A stretch of 64,000 nucleotides of DNA from the NCBI RefSeq assembly GCF_027943255.1, contig NC_072896.1, positions 2,232,001 through 2,296,000 of the forward strand, read 5' to 3'. This document shows, in pieces, positions 10,198-20,559 of the stretch. This stretch comes from Anastrepha obliqua (lineage: Eukaryota; Arthropoda; Insecta; Diptera; Tephritidae). The stretch's first letter is position 1. Each line of letters starts with the position of its first letter. The notes under the pieces were generated by a model, which was not told where the DNA came from, did not search any database, and saw nothing but the letters and a program-made list of their open reading frames with translations. Both the position numbers and the translations under genes were made by a program.

Positions 10198-12089
10198 GAG
10201 GAAGGTAGAAGCAGATGAAGGATACACATTTTAAAAATATCATCTACCACCGGCAGTATTAACCATTATGAAGGGATTTAGGATAGCCAAAAGTCATCAT
10301 TAGTTACAAAAGTGGTAAATAAGTTCAGACTTCTGGTGAGGCAGATGATTTTTTCCTAAGCTCAATATCCCATAAAATTCCACAGCTGTAAGCATGAATT
10401 GCTATGCTATGCTGCACAAACAGCAAAGACTTTAGCACCCTTTACAAGAGTTAAAGTTACAATAAAGATTATTTTCTGCAATTTCGTGTAAGTATAGAAA
10501 TGGAACTATGGCGGATAAGTGAATGATTTCATCAGGGGTAGTGACCACTTTACACCAAATTTTAATAAAAACTATTTAAATCACCTTCAATTCCTCCTAG
10601 GCACTCAAGTTAGAAGATTACAGCTTTCCCTATTGTCCTCTTTATCTTTCAATTATCTTTCAGTATGGTTTTCCAGAAGCCTTCTTCTATTAGTATCTTC
10701 TGCCATCGTTTGTCCGATAAGCGCGAAGATGATGAATGTAAAAATAAGTTCCCACTCTACACAGAATATTCACTTAATTTACACCTTTTCAAACAATGCA
10801 ACACAATTTTTGCCCACATTTTCTGAACATCTCCTCAGCGCCTACACTTAATACGGAATACAAATTCGCATAGCTTTGAATTTCATGGGTTGATGTTCGA
10901 ATGGCCTTCTGCGACTTAGAGCACCTTGCACGTTAACGCGGCTGAAACAATGAGTGTACTTGCGCTGACTGTCAGTTATCCTAGGGTTCGTAGGTCAACA
11001 TGGCACAGACATAAAATTTCATTATGACCACAACGCACGTTTCTGTGGCACAATGAAGACGACGCAAATGTTTTGTATGTCTTATTCAGCAATATAATAT
11101 TTCTTTTTTTGTTGTTAATATGTGCGTAAATATATTTTCATTTCACTTTTTTTGCTCTGTTTATTGCTTGATTTGGTTTTGCTTTTATTTTGATATTTTC
11201 TTTTTTTATATTATTTGTTTTTCGACACTGCGGTAATTGTTTTTGTTTGGACACTTGGAGTGATAAACTTCCTTAATGGCCTTGCTGTTTCTTAGGTAAT
11301 TTAATTCAATTCAATTTTATTGAATTGCCCAAAATGATATCATAAAACCCTGCGTAATCAGAAGAAAGAAAAAGCGTTAGAGAGGAATGTGCGAAGGAAT
11401 AATTCAATGTAGTTGGAGGGTCATAAAAAGGGTCATTTTATGCAAAATCCTTAAAGAAAATAGCCCTACTTTACAGCAATCCACTTTGTAATGGAGCGAT
11501 TTATGCAACATTAACCAAAAGACACAAAACGCTGCGAAAAATATGATAAGGCGATAAATAAGTTATGTTCAAATGGATCTTAAATAGTCAAGAGCCTTAT
11601 TTATTGATGCGGAAGCTATCATATTTGAGTACTTACGCACATTACAGGGAAGGAAGAGCGGCGGGTCGGATGGACGGATCGTAGCATTTGATTTTTCCAA
11701 AGAGAGTTTTTTCCAACCTTAAATTTAGGCTGCCTTTTCGCTACATGTAGGTGATGTCAAAGATGGTCGGTAGTCGGTTGGTTGTTTATTCCAAAATGTA
11801 AAAATAAAGCCAGTCTAAATGTATTCGAAAATTAAAGGAAAAATTTGGATCCTAGTTGAACTACGCTCTCTCTTCCACGAGGATAAGATTCAAATGTATG
11901 GGCTTTAGTACTGAAAACACTTTTAATGATCTAGAAGAAGTGGCTATATAAGTAATGTGACGCCATTTATTTATTAACTGCAAAGACATCACGCAGGACG
12001 GCCTTTACATGTATATTTGATCAAATGTATCTGCTTGGAACAATTAGCTTAACCCAACACTGCAAATCTAGTTTTCTTTAAATATGATA
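10198..12089. other. Apparently unique sequence
   Basis: No recognisable gene. A 110-codon plus frame at 10519-10851 is leucine- and serine-rich with no known motif and is most likely chance. T-rich low-complexity DNA runs from 11100 to 11260. Confidence 0.45.
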
Positions 12090-12091
12090 TA

Positions 12092-13354
12092 TTGGGTAGT
12101 CGAAAAATTCTTTTCGTATTTTGTCAATAGATGTCGTTGGAGTCATCTATCTCCAGTGCTACCAATCACATTGTGTCATATCATATGGTGTTAGAAAGGT
12201 GACATTCTAAGCTTCATTTAACCAAAAAAAATTAAATTCGGAGAAGTTGAAAAAAGTTATAGCTGTTCAAAAATGAGTGAAAATAGTGAAGAAATTCGCT
12301 ATATTTTGAAATTTTTGTATAAAAAAGGGAAGAATACCACGCAAGTCACCAATGAAATTTGTGAAGTTTACGGAGACGATGCTGTATCAGTTCGTGTAGC
12401 ACAACAATGGTTCGCTTCCATTCTGGAAATTTCGATGTGAAAGATGCACCTCGCTTCGGTCGACCCATCGTTGAAAAAATCGATGAAAATATGGAAAAGA
12501 TTGACCAGGACCGTCACATAAGCTGCCATGACATCGCCAAGGCACTAAGCATACATTATCAAACGGTTTCGAACCATTTAAAAAAGGCTGGTTACAAAAA
12601 GAAGCTCGATATTTGGGTACCACATGAATTGTCTGTGAAAAATTTAATGGACCGAATTAACATCGCGATTCTTTGCGGAAACGAAATGAAATCGAACCGT
12701 TTCTGAAGCGAATGGTAACAGGAGACGAAAAGTGGATCAAATAGGCCAATAATGTGCGAAAAAGATCATGGTGCAAGGGTGGTGAAGCTCAACAAATGGT
12801 CGCAAAGCCAGGATTGACGCCTCGGAACGTTATGCTGTGTGTTTGGTGGGTTTGGAAAGGAATCATCCACTATGAGCTGCTCCCGCCTGCTCGAACGATT
12901 GATTCTATACTTTACTGTCAAGAACTGATGAGATTGAAGCAAGCAATCGAAAAAAACGGCCAGAACAGAAAGGGCGTCGTCTTCCATCAGGACAACGCTA
13001 GGCCACACACATCAGGACTCGGCACAAACTGGGAGAGATTGGCTGGGCAGTTTTGATGCATCCACCATATAGCCCTGACCTTGCACCATCGGACTACCAT
13101 TTGTTTCGGTCAATGCAGAACTCCCTTAATAGAGTAAAGTTGAGAGAGAAGCCTTTGAAAATTACTTGTCGCAGTTTTTCGCCGAGAAACAACAAAAGTT
13201 TTACATTGATGGGTTAATGTCTCTAGAAGAAAAATGGTAAAAGGTGGTCGACCAAAATGGTACATATTTGGTTTAATATAGTTCATTATAAATATAAAAA
13301 AAAAATGAGCTGAAGTTTGATTAGAAATACGAAAAGAATTTTTCGACTACCCAA
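12092..13354 (+). mobile_element. DD34D mariner with near-perfect TIRs
   Basis: TTGGGTAGTCGAAAAATTCT opens the element at 12092 and its exact reverse complement closes it at 13354; the match extends to about 29 bases (through TTCGTATTT). TA dinucleotides flank both ends (12090-12091 and 13355-13356). The 1263-bp length is typical of full-length mariners. The good TIRs against a broken transposase suggest a fairly young but dead copy, possibly still mobilisable in trans. Confidence 0.95.
12273..13276 (+). pseudogene. Mariner DD34D transposase pseudogene
   Basis: The start is the ATG at 12273 (MSENSEEIRYILKFLYKKGK), the stop TAA at 13274. The N-terminal helix-turn-helix is followed by HISCHDIAKALSIHYQTVSN (second HTH), then MVTGDEKWIK with the first catalytic Asp near 12725, VVFHQDNARPHTS near 12985 with the second, and YSPDLAPSDYHLF near 13075-13110 with the third. 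Thirty-four residues separate the second and third Asp. Lesions: frameshifts near 12415, 12680 and 13015, an in-frame TAG right after GDEKWIK near 12743, and TAA in EEKW*KVVDQNG near 13238. All three catalytic residues are retained. Confidence 0.9.
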
Positions 13355-13356
13355 TA

Positions 13357-13759
13357 TAAATGCTACCTCTGAATCCGAAATGGGAATCCAGCTTTAAAGG
13401 GGTGAATCCGTTGTAACGGGGGAAAAACAAAGAATATTTTCTTTTTATCTTTTCAGCGGAAAATTTGAAAAAAATATATCTTTGCTATATTTCATCAATC
13501 CTATACATTTTTTATGTTCAATATTTATATAAAAATATTTCATATAAAAATGGCGATTACGCACCTTTACTTCGAGGAAGCCCTAAAGGTCGGGGCGCAG
13601 TGTTGGGCAAATTTTAATTAAACTGCCTTATTTTAAGAATCTTATTAAGAACTAAGAGTTAAAAATGAAAAAATTCCGATTACAAAAAATAAAAAATAAT
13701 TGTACGCGAAAAAATCTCAGACTTTAAATATTTTCAGAACATTTTGTTTGACAGCTGTG
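13357..13759. other. Undefined AT-rich sequence
   Basis: No gene or known repeat seen; it leads into the tandem-repeat block. Confidence 0.4.
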
Positions 13760-14700
13760 CTGGAAATACGTTTTGCATTTAATTCCTTTGATTTTCGCTT
13801 TGTGGAGAGATGGAAAAAAATTTGCTGGCTTTCTCAAACACTTCGTTTGCTAATAGAGATACCTATAATAGCAGAAAAAATGTTGTTCCCGCGATTTCGG
13901 GATATTTTAAATGTAAGCTCGGGATCCCGTAATGCCGGGACTGACATCTTTATTTGCTATCCATTTCTTAATGTTTCGTTTGATTTAATTTAATTTTTTT
14001 TTAACTTCTTACATACCAGGTATATACCTATGATATGAGATTTTCAGCTATTAGTCCATAGATGTCTTTAGAAGTATTTTTAATCCTTCCCAAATGTCTT
14101 GTTTTTTCATCTATCATCTGTCAACAATATTCAGTTGATTACGTTTCATACAACAATGCATTTTTGTCGCTCTTAAAAATCTCGAATTTCGTGCCTTTGT
14201 AACCATTTTTTTTAATAAACGTTTGAAATTGAAAAAAAGTCTCATTTCATAGGTATATACCTTGTAAGCAGCCCCATTAAATTTTTTTTAAATCGAAAGA
14301 TGCTGAAACATGTTCTATTTAACACCCTTATTGTCGGAAAATATACCTTGCAGGTATACCTTTCAGGTGCTCCGTGACCATATTTTTATCTATATTTTGA
14401 CCGATAGTGACGCCAAAATGAAGTATACCTTTAACCAAAAATTTGCTGGAAAAGCTTTCTCAAACATTTCGTTTTCTAATAGGGATACCAGTACTAGCGG
14501 AAAATATTGATCCCGGGGATATTTTTAAAGTTATTTCGCTATCCCGGTACTGGCATCCGTATTTGGTAATATCTTGCTTCCTTAAATTATTTTTATTTTT
14601 AACTTTTTATAGTTGACAACCCTTTGAAAAATATTTCTAAAGTCTGGTACCTTTTTTTCTATTTTTGTTGAAAAATAAACCTTTTCGGTGCTCCGCGACC
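13760..14700. repeat. Diverged two-copy tandem repeat split by a mariner derivative
   Basis: Two related units lie in direct order. Landmarks in unit A and unit B: CTTTCTCAAACACTTCGTTT (13829) and CTTTCTCAAACATTTCGTTT (14455); GGGATATTTTAAA (13910) and GGGATATTTTTAAA (14517); CCGGGACTGACATC (13937) and CCGGTACTGGCATC (14545). A second landmark, GGTGCTCCGTGACC near 14368 and GGTGCTCCGCGACC near 14688, gives a period of about 320 bp. The 244-bp element at 14019-14262 interrupts unit A. The repeat has no evident coding role; it may be part of a satellite or an unknown element. Confidence 0.65.
14019..14262. mobile_element. Internally deleted mariner derivative (MITE-like), 244 bp
   Basis: Both ends carry GGTATATACCTATGA as inverted repeats continuing into ATGAGA and AAATGAGACTTTT. 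The left 190 bp match the right part of the element at 62912-63842 (AGCTATTAGTCCATA, CTTCCCAAATGTCTTG, TACAACAATGCATTTT, TCTCGAATTTCGTGCCTT) and the right 50 bp match its left end (TGTAACCATTTTTT, AAACGTTTGAAATTG). The whole transposase core is gone, with the junction at GTGCCTT/TGTAACC near 14200. It has no coding capacity and depends on transposase from an intact relative. Confidence 0.9.
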
Positions 14701-14708
14701 AAATTTTT

Positions 14709-15219
14709 ATATATATCTTCTTCTTAATTGGTGCGATAACCGCTTACGCGATTTATATTACCGAGTTAAACAAAGTGCGCCAGTCGTTCCTTTCTCGTGC
14801 TAACCGGCGCCAGTTGGACACACCAAATGAAGCCAAGTCCTTCTCCTCCTGATCTTTCCAACGCAGGGGAGGCCGCCCTCTTCCTCTGCTACCACCAGCT
14901 GGTACCGCATCGAATACTTTCAGAGCCGGAGCGTATCCATCCACGTAGCCGCTGGATCTTTATTCACTGCGCTATATCGTCGTAAAGCTCATACAGTTCA
15001 TCGTTCCATCACCTGCGATACCCGCCGTCGCTAACGTGCAAAGGTTAAATTTTCGCAGAATCTTTCTCTCAAACACTCATAGCGTCGCTTCATCGGATGT
15101 TGTAATCGTCCAAGCTTCTGTGCCATACGTTAGGACGGGCATGATGAGAGTCTTGTAGGGTGTTAGTTTTGTTCGTCTAGAGAGGGCTTTACTGCTCAGT
15201 TGCCTACTTAGTCCAAAGG
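14709..15219 (-). mobile_element. 5'-truncated RTE LINE fragment
   Basis: Reverse copy of the 33-kb RTE family. The 3' end is CTTCTTCTTAATTGGTGCGA on the plus strand from 14709; the 5' break is at TAGTCCAAAG near 15219. Translated pieces include the C-terminal frame at 14753-14944 (FDAVPAGGSRGRGRPPLRWK, SNWRRLARERNDWR) and the upstream frame ending 15077 (SRRTKLTPYKTLIMPVLTYG, TTSDEATL). Compared with the 33-kb copy the frame is broken between them. The first residues of the 15077-15328 frame are flanking DNA. Confidence 0.9.
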
Positions 15220-17204
15220 AGTTTCCTTTGGTGAATACTATATAAGTAGCAAACCATCTTTGTGAGTAAGTGCACATATACATAAGGTTCATACGAGTAT
15301 ATGAAGTATGTTGGTAGTTTTTCATCAATAATCAGGCGAAAGGAAGACTTTCACTATGCGTCAGCTTTGACATATTAAGCCAGATCTTAATCTTCTTCCT
15401 GCATTCATATAACTCGTTAATAACCAATGAAGTCCGCTTGCGAAATTTTCAGCAAATTTTTTGAGCATACGAAGCGTCTGCTACGTACATTTCTATGCTT
15501 TCGAACCCCACCTACGAGAATATTCATAACTAATTTTCTTTTCTAATATCCGATTGGAATTGGTGACTTTTGCGGCCTTTCGTATTACCACAGCCATCTC
15601 TGGAGCGCAAGTTTCAAGTCTTGTGACCTCGTGTTATAATCAACGTATTAGTTTCGAGCAGACTTTCAGCAAATACTAATTAAATATGCCATCACACACG
15701 AATAATGTACGAGGTGTTCGGTTACCCCAAAATATCTCAAAACACCCACACTAGCGAACATATTTTCATATGTGGCAAGCAACAAATACACTTCGTCAGT
15801 GGCCAATGGATTCGCATTGCAATAGAATTAATTACAGGTACGAGTACAATAGCGTGGGAGCGCTTGACAAAGCTTATTATTAGTGTCATTTAGACATGCG
15901 ACAAGGACCCTCGAAGTAAATACGAGCAGGTATTGCCTCCACCAGAAGCAGCAAAGCACTCACAAAACCGATTGTCAGCTAAGTAAGACATTTAAACAAA
16001 ATACAATACACAAACGCAATCCCATGTGAGGCTGCCTGCCACATGTGACTTTCATTGTCCATGCTTGGCTGATTGTAGACGCATGGACGATGCATGCTTG
16101 ACGAAAATTCATTATTCCATTTTACTTGGAAAAAACATTTAAGAGGAAAGTTATTATTATCCTTGATTCATACCGAGAATGCATGTGGCCAGTGACGCAC
16201 ATAAGCGCTCATATATGAATATTAACATAAGCGCATAGGTATGTAGCTAAGCGTATTTGTGTAGCACAATGTCAGAACAGTAGTAGAGCGACTTGTTGCC
16301 AGACATACTTAGCAGACAGTTCTCATTCGAAAGGCATTTAATTATAAGCATATGAATTCGTGCAAAGAACAGACAGACCCAGCGACAAGCCTTCACTTCG
16401 GATTTGGCAGTGAATTGTAGACATTGAGGTGGTGTGGACAAGCAGAGAAGCCGTATTTTATTTGGCATATGCACATACAATGGAATATATCTATTTATGA
16501 AGTGCCAGGCGATATTCAGGAGCTCGCTACTTATGTGCTTAACACATGTTGGTTGGTTGCAAAACACATCCTCCATGTGCTTCCTCCTTCAAGGAGAGTA
16601 ATTAGCAACTCATGAATAGGATATTATATTTAGGGATGTGGTTGTGTAGTAATGGGCAATATCCACTTCCACATCCTTCCATTTCGTAAATTATTTTGCA
16701 CAAAAATTTACTTCAATGAATGAAGATATTAAAAACACCAAAATATTTTTGCAAAAAGCTGCATCTACGCTCTACCGCACAATAATCCAGCCCGTCGGGA
16801 ATGGGTAGGCATACACCAGATGAAAATGAGTAATTTGTGTAAATATAAAGTGAGTGGCGTAATGATAGTATCTCATAAGTTTTGAGAATATTTTTTTCAA
16901 CTAATTGAAGCTTTTTTATGGAAATATAGTTCATTCGAAAGCAAAAATCACATTAAGCCAAGTTTAAAACTTTACATGATTTATAAAGAACCCATAAAGT
17001 TTGAAACAAATTTCACGCTTTTTGATAAAAATTTAAGAAAAAAAACTTGGATACGCCGCCTAAACCCCACTCAATTTTAATACAAAGAGTGCAAGGTTAA
17101 AGTGGCTCAAAATTTTCGTTGATAATTTTTTTGGCTTGGCTTAAGATGGTCTTTGTTAAAGAAAACCTTTTTTATCATTTTCTGTTTCATGCCCGCTTTA
17201 AATT
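15220..17204. other. Apparently unique sequence
   Basis: About 2 kb without a recognisable gene or repeat. Small open frames, the longest 109 codons on the minus strand at 16247-16576, contain no motif I know. Confidence 0.45.
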
Positions 17205-17270
17205 TCGAACAGGAGCGGTACCGAGCGGTAGTCACGCGCAAACCCGTTCAGCTGCAGTGACCGCGATTTA
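17205..17270 (-). mobile_element. SINE tRNA-like head fragment
   Basis: The plus-strand text TTTCGAAC (B box side), GTAGTCACGCGCAAACCCGT and TCAGCTGCAG (A box side) parallels the 6311-6386 head (TTCGAACC, GCAGTCACGCATCAACCCAT, TCGGCTACTGC). Only the head is visible. The mini DD41D element starts immediately to its right. Confidence 0.5.
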
Positions 17271-17654
17271 TAAAGGGTGGTTAAATTTCAAGGGGCGATG
17301 TTGAATTGGAACCACACCTAATCGTCAACGACACCGTTGAACTTCTTTCTTTGGGGTTATTTCAAAGAAAAGGTGTTCGTCGATAAGCCAGCAAAAATTC
17401 AAGAACTAAAGTATGAGATAATTCGGCACATTAGCGGCATTGAACCTCAATTATGCCTCAGCGTCATCGAAAATTTGGACCATCGGATGGAGATGTGCCG
17501 CCGAGGCCGCAGCGGCCATTTGGCCGATATTTTGTTCCACACGTAATTGAGACATATCAGTATTATCATAATAAAGAGAAATGACAATAATTTTCTAAAA
17601 AAATTGTATTTTATTCAAAATTAACACCGGTCCTTAAAACTTAACCACCCTTTA
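17271..17654 (+). mobile_element. Internally deleted DD41D mariner, 384 bp
   Basis: TAAAGGGTGGTTAAATTTCA opens at 17271; the right end reads TTAACCACCCTTTA at 17641-17654, its inverted repeat. Between them only the C-terminal part of a transposase remains (plus frame 17337-17546): FFLWGYFKEKVFVDKPAKIQ directly after where the third catalytic Asp (LDY) would be, ending RRGRSGHLADILFHT. The N-terminal and catalytic parts are deleted. The GHL.DI.FH ending is shared with the other DD41D copies here. Confidence 0.85.
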
Positions 17655-18012
17655 GAATAAAATATATTAAAAAAAATGAAATTAATTAAATAAAAAATAT
17701 TTAAATAGGCATAACTTTGCAATATGTCGCGCTGCTATTGTTGTGAACACAGATGTACGTATCTACTTTCACAACTTAAGAGTTAAAAGTTTACAAAAAT
17801 AAACCACACAAAAATTTAATATTTCAGAAAAACTTACTACATTCGCAAAGTTATTGCATGCTTCTGAAGCTGTAAAACTGAAATTTTATCGCCTTCTAAA
17901 AATTTATTGATTATTTTGCATAGCAAAATCCGGTCGATTACACAACCATTCTAATATTACGAACTTTTACGCTTGGCTGTAGTGGTCACAAGCAATGAGT
18001 TTCCAGTTTATA
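17655..18012. other. AT-rich spacer
   Basis: Nothing recognised between the mini DD41D element and the Helitron. Confidence 0.4.
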
Positions 18013-20046
18013 TCTTATATATAAAAATGGAGACGTTTTTTTGTGTTCGTTAGTCGCCGATTCACGCCTAAACGCATTCACCGATTTCAATCAAACTTTC
18101 ACAGATCATTGGTATTGATGCATAGATGGTTTATGTGAAGTTTTAAAGAAATCGGTAAAAGTATGCGTGCGTTGTGTAAGTGTGAAAAATGCAATATTTG
18201 CGTGTTTCCCTTATACGGACATTACGTATACGGAATGAGAATACACGCAAATGAATAGAATATACACAGACATGAATAACATCGTTTCGATGTCGAGTGA
18301 CGTATCGTAACGCAATAGTTGTCCTCTCTTTTGTTTCCCTTTTATGCATGCGTGACACGGCATCAAAGCACATTGCTTTTTTTTAAACTGGAAAAATATT
18401 TTGAGCTTGATTTGAACGTTTAATGATTTATTTAAAATAAAAATTCGTTAAATATTGTATATTTGATTCCATTAATAACCATAAGCCTGTATTTTTCGAA
18501 GTTCAAAGTTTTTGGACAAATGTTGAAACGTTTACTTAAATTAAATGTTAAATACATATATATAAATGCGCAAATGTAAAAGTTTAGATGGATTTAAAAT
18601 ATACGAAATTATTCAGCGGTTGAATCCATACATTTTTTGAAATCCATCAATATGGATCGACAGTCGCCATAAATGTTCTTTTAAAAAATAAAATGTGTTA
18701 ATTTGATGGTTGATGATTTTAGTATAACTTTGTTCATGGGTTTGCGTAATTTTTTTGTGGTGAAAGTCTAAAACCAAGAAAAGAAAACGCGAAAGCCGAC
18801 GAGCAATATGTAAAAAATAAATCCTCCTGTATGTATATATATTCGAAAAAGTTATGCTAACACTTTTTTCATGCATTTAGGTAGACAATTTTATATGGGC
18901 AAACGTACGTTTACGAGATAAATGCCTAAAAGCAGGTATAACTAAAATAGCGCTCTCAGGGATTTCTGTTACAATACTTCTGTAAATTTCATGCTCCAAG
19001 TGTTCGAGCATTGGTAGAGCGCTGAAGACAAATGCTCAGGATATAATACAAAAATGCATATTTACTTGATTTCACATAGTAATATTATCATTGTTAAAAG
19101 AGAACAAGTTTGTATTAGGTAATAATTAAATAATGCAACCTTATGTTCTGCTTTGACGAGTGGAAAAATCAAAATAAATAATTATATTTGTATGTGTGTT
19201 TAAAAGAGGTGGATTATTTTGTGAGTGTAAGCAGTTTCAAAGCCAAAGAATAGTTGCAACATTAAAAAATACCTGAAACACATTTTCATTTAACAACTAA
19301 AATAGCAAATATGAGCAAAATATGTACTTTCTTCAATTTTCTTCTGTTGCCAACTTTCTGAAAAACGTGAATTCACCGCGATGCGATACAGAAACAAAAA
19401 GACAGCGACAGCGCGCAGAAGGTTTTGAGCAATAATATAAACTTGTATCAAACAACGCATTAAATAGTCATTTTAGTATACTTTTGGTGTTTACGTATTC
19501 AAGTAAATGCATGTATTAGTTTTTCTTTTAGAAATTTCTCTAAAATTTGCAACTTTTTTTTTATGATTTCTAAAGATTACTATTTTTGCCAAATTGCGTA
19601 CGGAAAATTGTGTTGTACTTAAAACTTCACCACTATAAACTTGGTCCTTATAAAGTACTTTCACCACAGTTTGTTTACTGGATATACTGAGGTCAACATA
19701 ATCAGCTGTATCAAAACCATTTGTTGAGTGGTCAAGAATTTTAAAGTACGTTTTTCATTGTTGTGTTTTTTTTTTTGGGAAAAAATTTATAAAAATAAAA
19801 TATATTGTGCGTAAAATTTTAATAATCAGTGAAAATAAAAAAAACGGTGGTTTCGTTGTTGTTGTTAGCGATTGTAATGCACATTGTGTGTTTTTCATGT
19901 TTTTTTGATTAAATTCATTACTCTTCAATTATTTTGTTTTAACTAATTTGAAATCAACTTATGCGGCCAAAAGAATTAGAAATTTAATTTCAACAATAGA
20001 AAAAAGAAAATTATATTACTTATATTTTCATCGCTTTATTTTAGAA

Positions 20047-20250
20047 ATGCCGCGCCCGCGAATAAATGATATTGGTCGTCGGTCGCGTAGAACGCAAAAT
20101 AGATCAAATGAAAGGCAAAATCAATCACAAGAAGAGCGAGAAATTCAACACCAACATCAAAGGGAACGTATGGCCAGATCACGTTCAGGCCATTCACCTG
20201 AAGAACCTATGCAACGTAATGAGCAAGATAGATTAAAACAAACACAATAA
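20047..20250 (+). pseudogene. Helitron ORF N-terminal stub, 67 codons
   Basis: Starting at ATG 20047, the protein begins MPRPRINDIGRRSRRTQNRS and is rich in Arg, Glu and Gln with repeated 'QSQEERE'-like segments. This is the usual N-terminal lead of insect Helitron Rep/helicase proteins, upstream of the zinc-finger and Rep domains. A TAA at 20248-20250 ends it exactly at the deletion junction. Codons upstream of this ATG in the longer open frame from 19948 do not look conserved. It could still be translated but would have no enzymatic domain. Confidence 0.8.
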
Positions 20251-20426
20251 ACAAAGCACAAGGACAATCGCTGGAATTATGCGGAATTGACTTAGAATAT
20301 CCATGCTTCTCCCACGGACAATTATATGTATCATGTTCACGTGTAGGAAAACCATCAGTTCTGTTTATTTATACCACAACTCAGGGCAAAACAAAAAATG
20401 TAGTTTACGAAAAGGCTTTGCGTTAG
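20247..20426 (+). pseudogene. Helitron helicase C-terminal remnant
   Basis: In the frame starting at 20247 the DNA reads INKAQGQSLELCGIDLE, then SHGQLYVSCSRVGKPSVLFI (Pif1-type helicase motifs V and VI, with the conserved Ser-Arg-Val), and ends KTKNVVYEKALR plus TAG at 20424. About 59 codons remain of a helicase that is normally over a thousand residues together with Rep. It overlaps the end of the N-terminal stub by a few bases in another frame, so an internal deletion has fused the two termini out of frame. Confidence 0.85.
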
Positions 20427-20521
20427 TTTAAGTTTAAAATCAACATTAATTTTATATTGTAAAAAAAGAATAAATGCACATAGTGTGAATTTAAATCGAG
20501 TGTTCATTATTCATTCTTAAT

Positions 20522-20559
20522 TTTGATATGCCTAGCGAAGCAGGCAGAGGGTCCGCTAG
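20522..20559 (+). other. Helitron 3' terminal hairpin and CTAG end
   Basis: Five-base-pair stem TGCCT/AGGCA around loop AGCGAAGC, then 13 bases to the terminal CTAG. This is the termination signal for rolling-circle transposition in Helitrons. Confidence 0.85.

Larger units (their letters stand above)
18013..20559 (+). mobile_element. Non-autonomous Helitron, 2.55 kb
   Basis: The 5' end is TCTTATATATAAAAATGGAG from 18013, preceded by A. The 3' end has a short hairpin, TGCCT-AGCGAAGC-AGGCA near 20529-20546, then GAGGGTCCGCTAG, ending in CTAG at 20559 and followed by T. TC at the 5' end, hairpin plus CTAG at the 3' end, no inverted repeats and an A/T insertion site are the Helitron signature. 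The element holds only the first and last coding pieces of the Rep-helicase protein, so it needs a helper for rolling-circle transposition. Confidence 0.9.
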
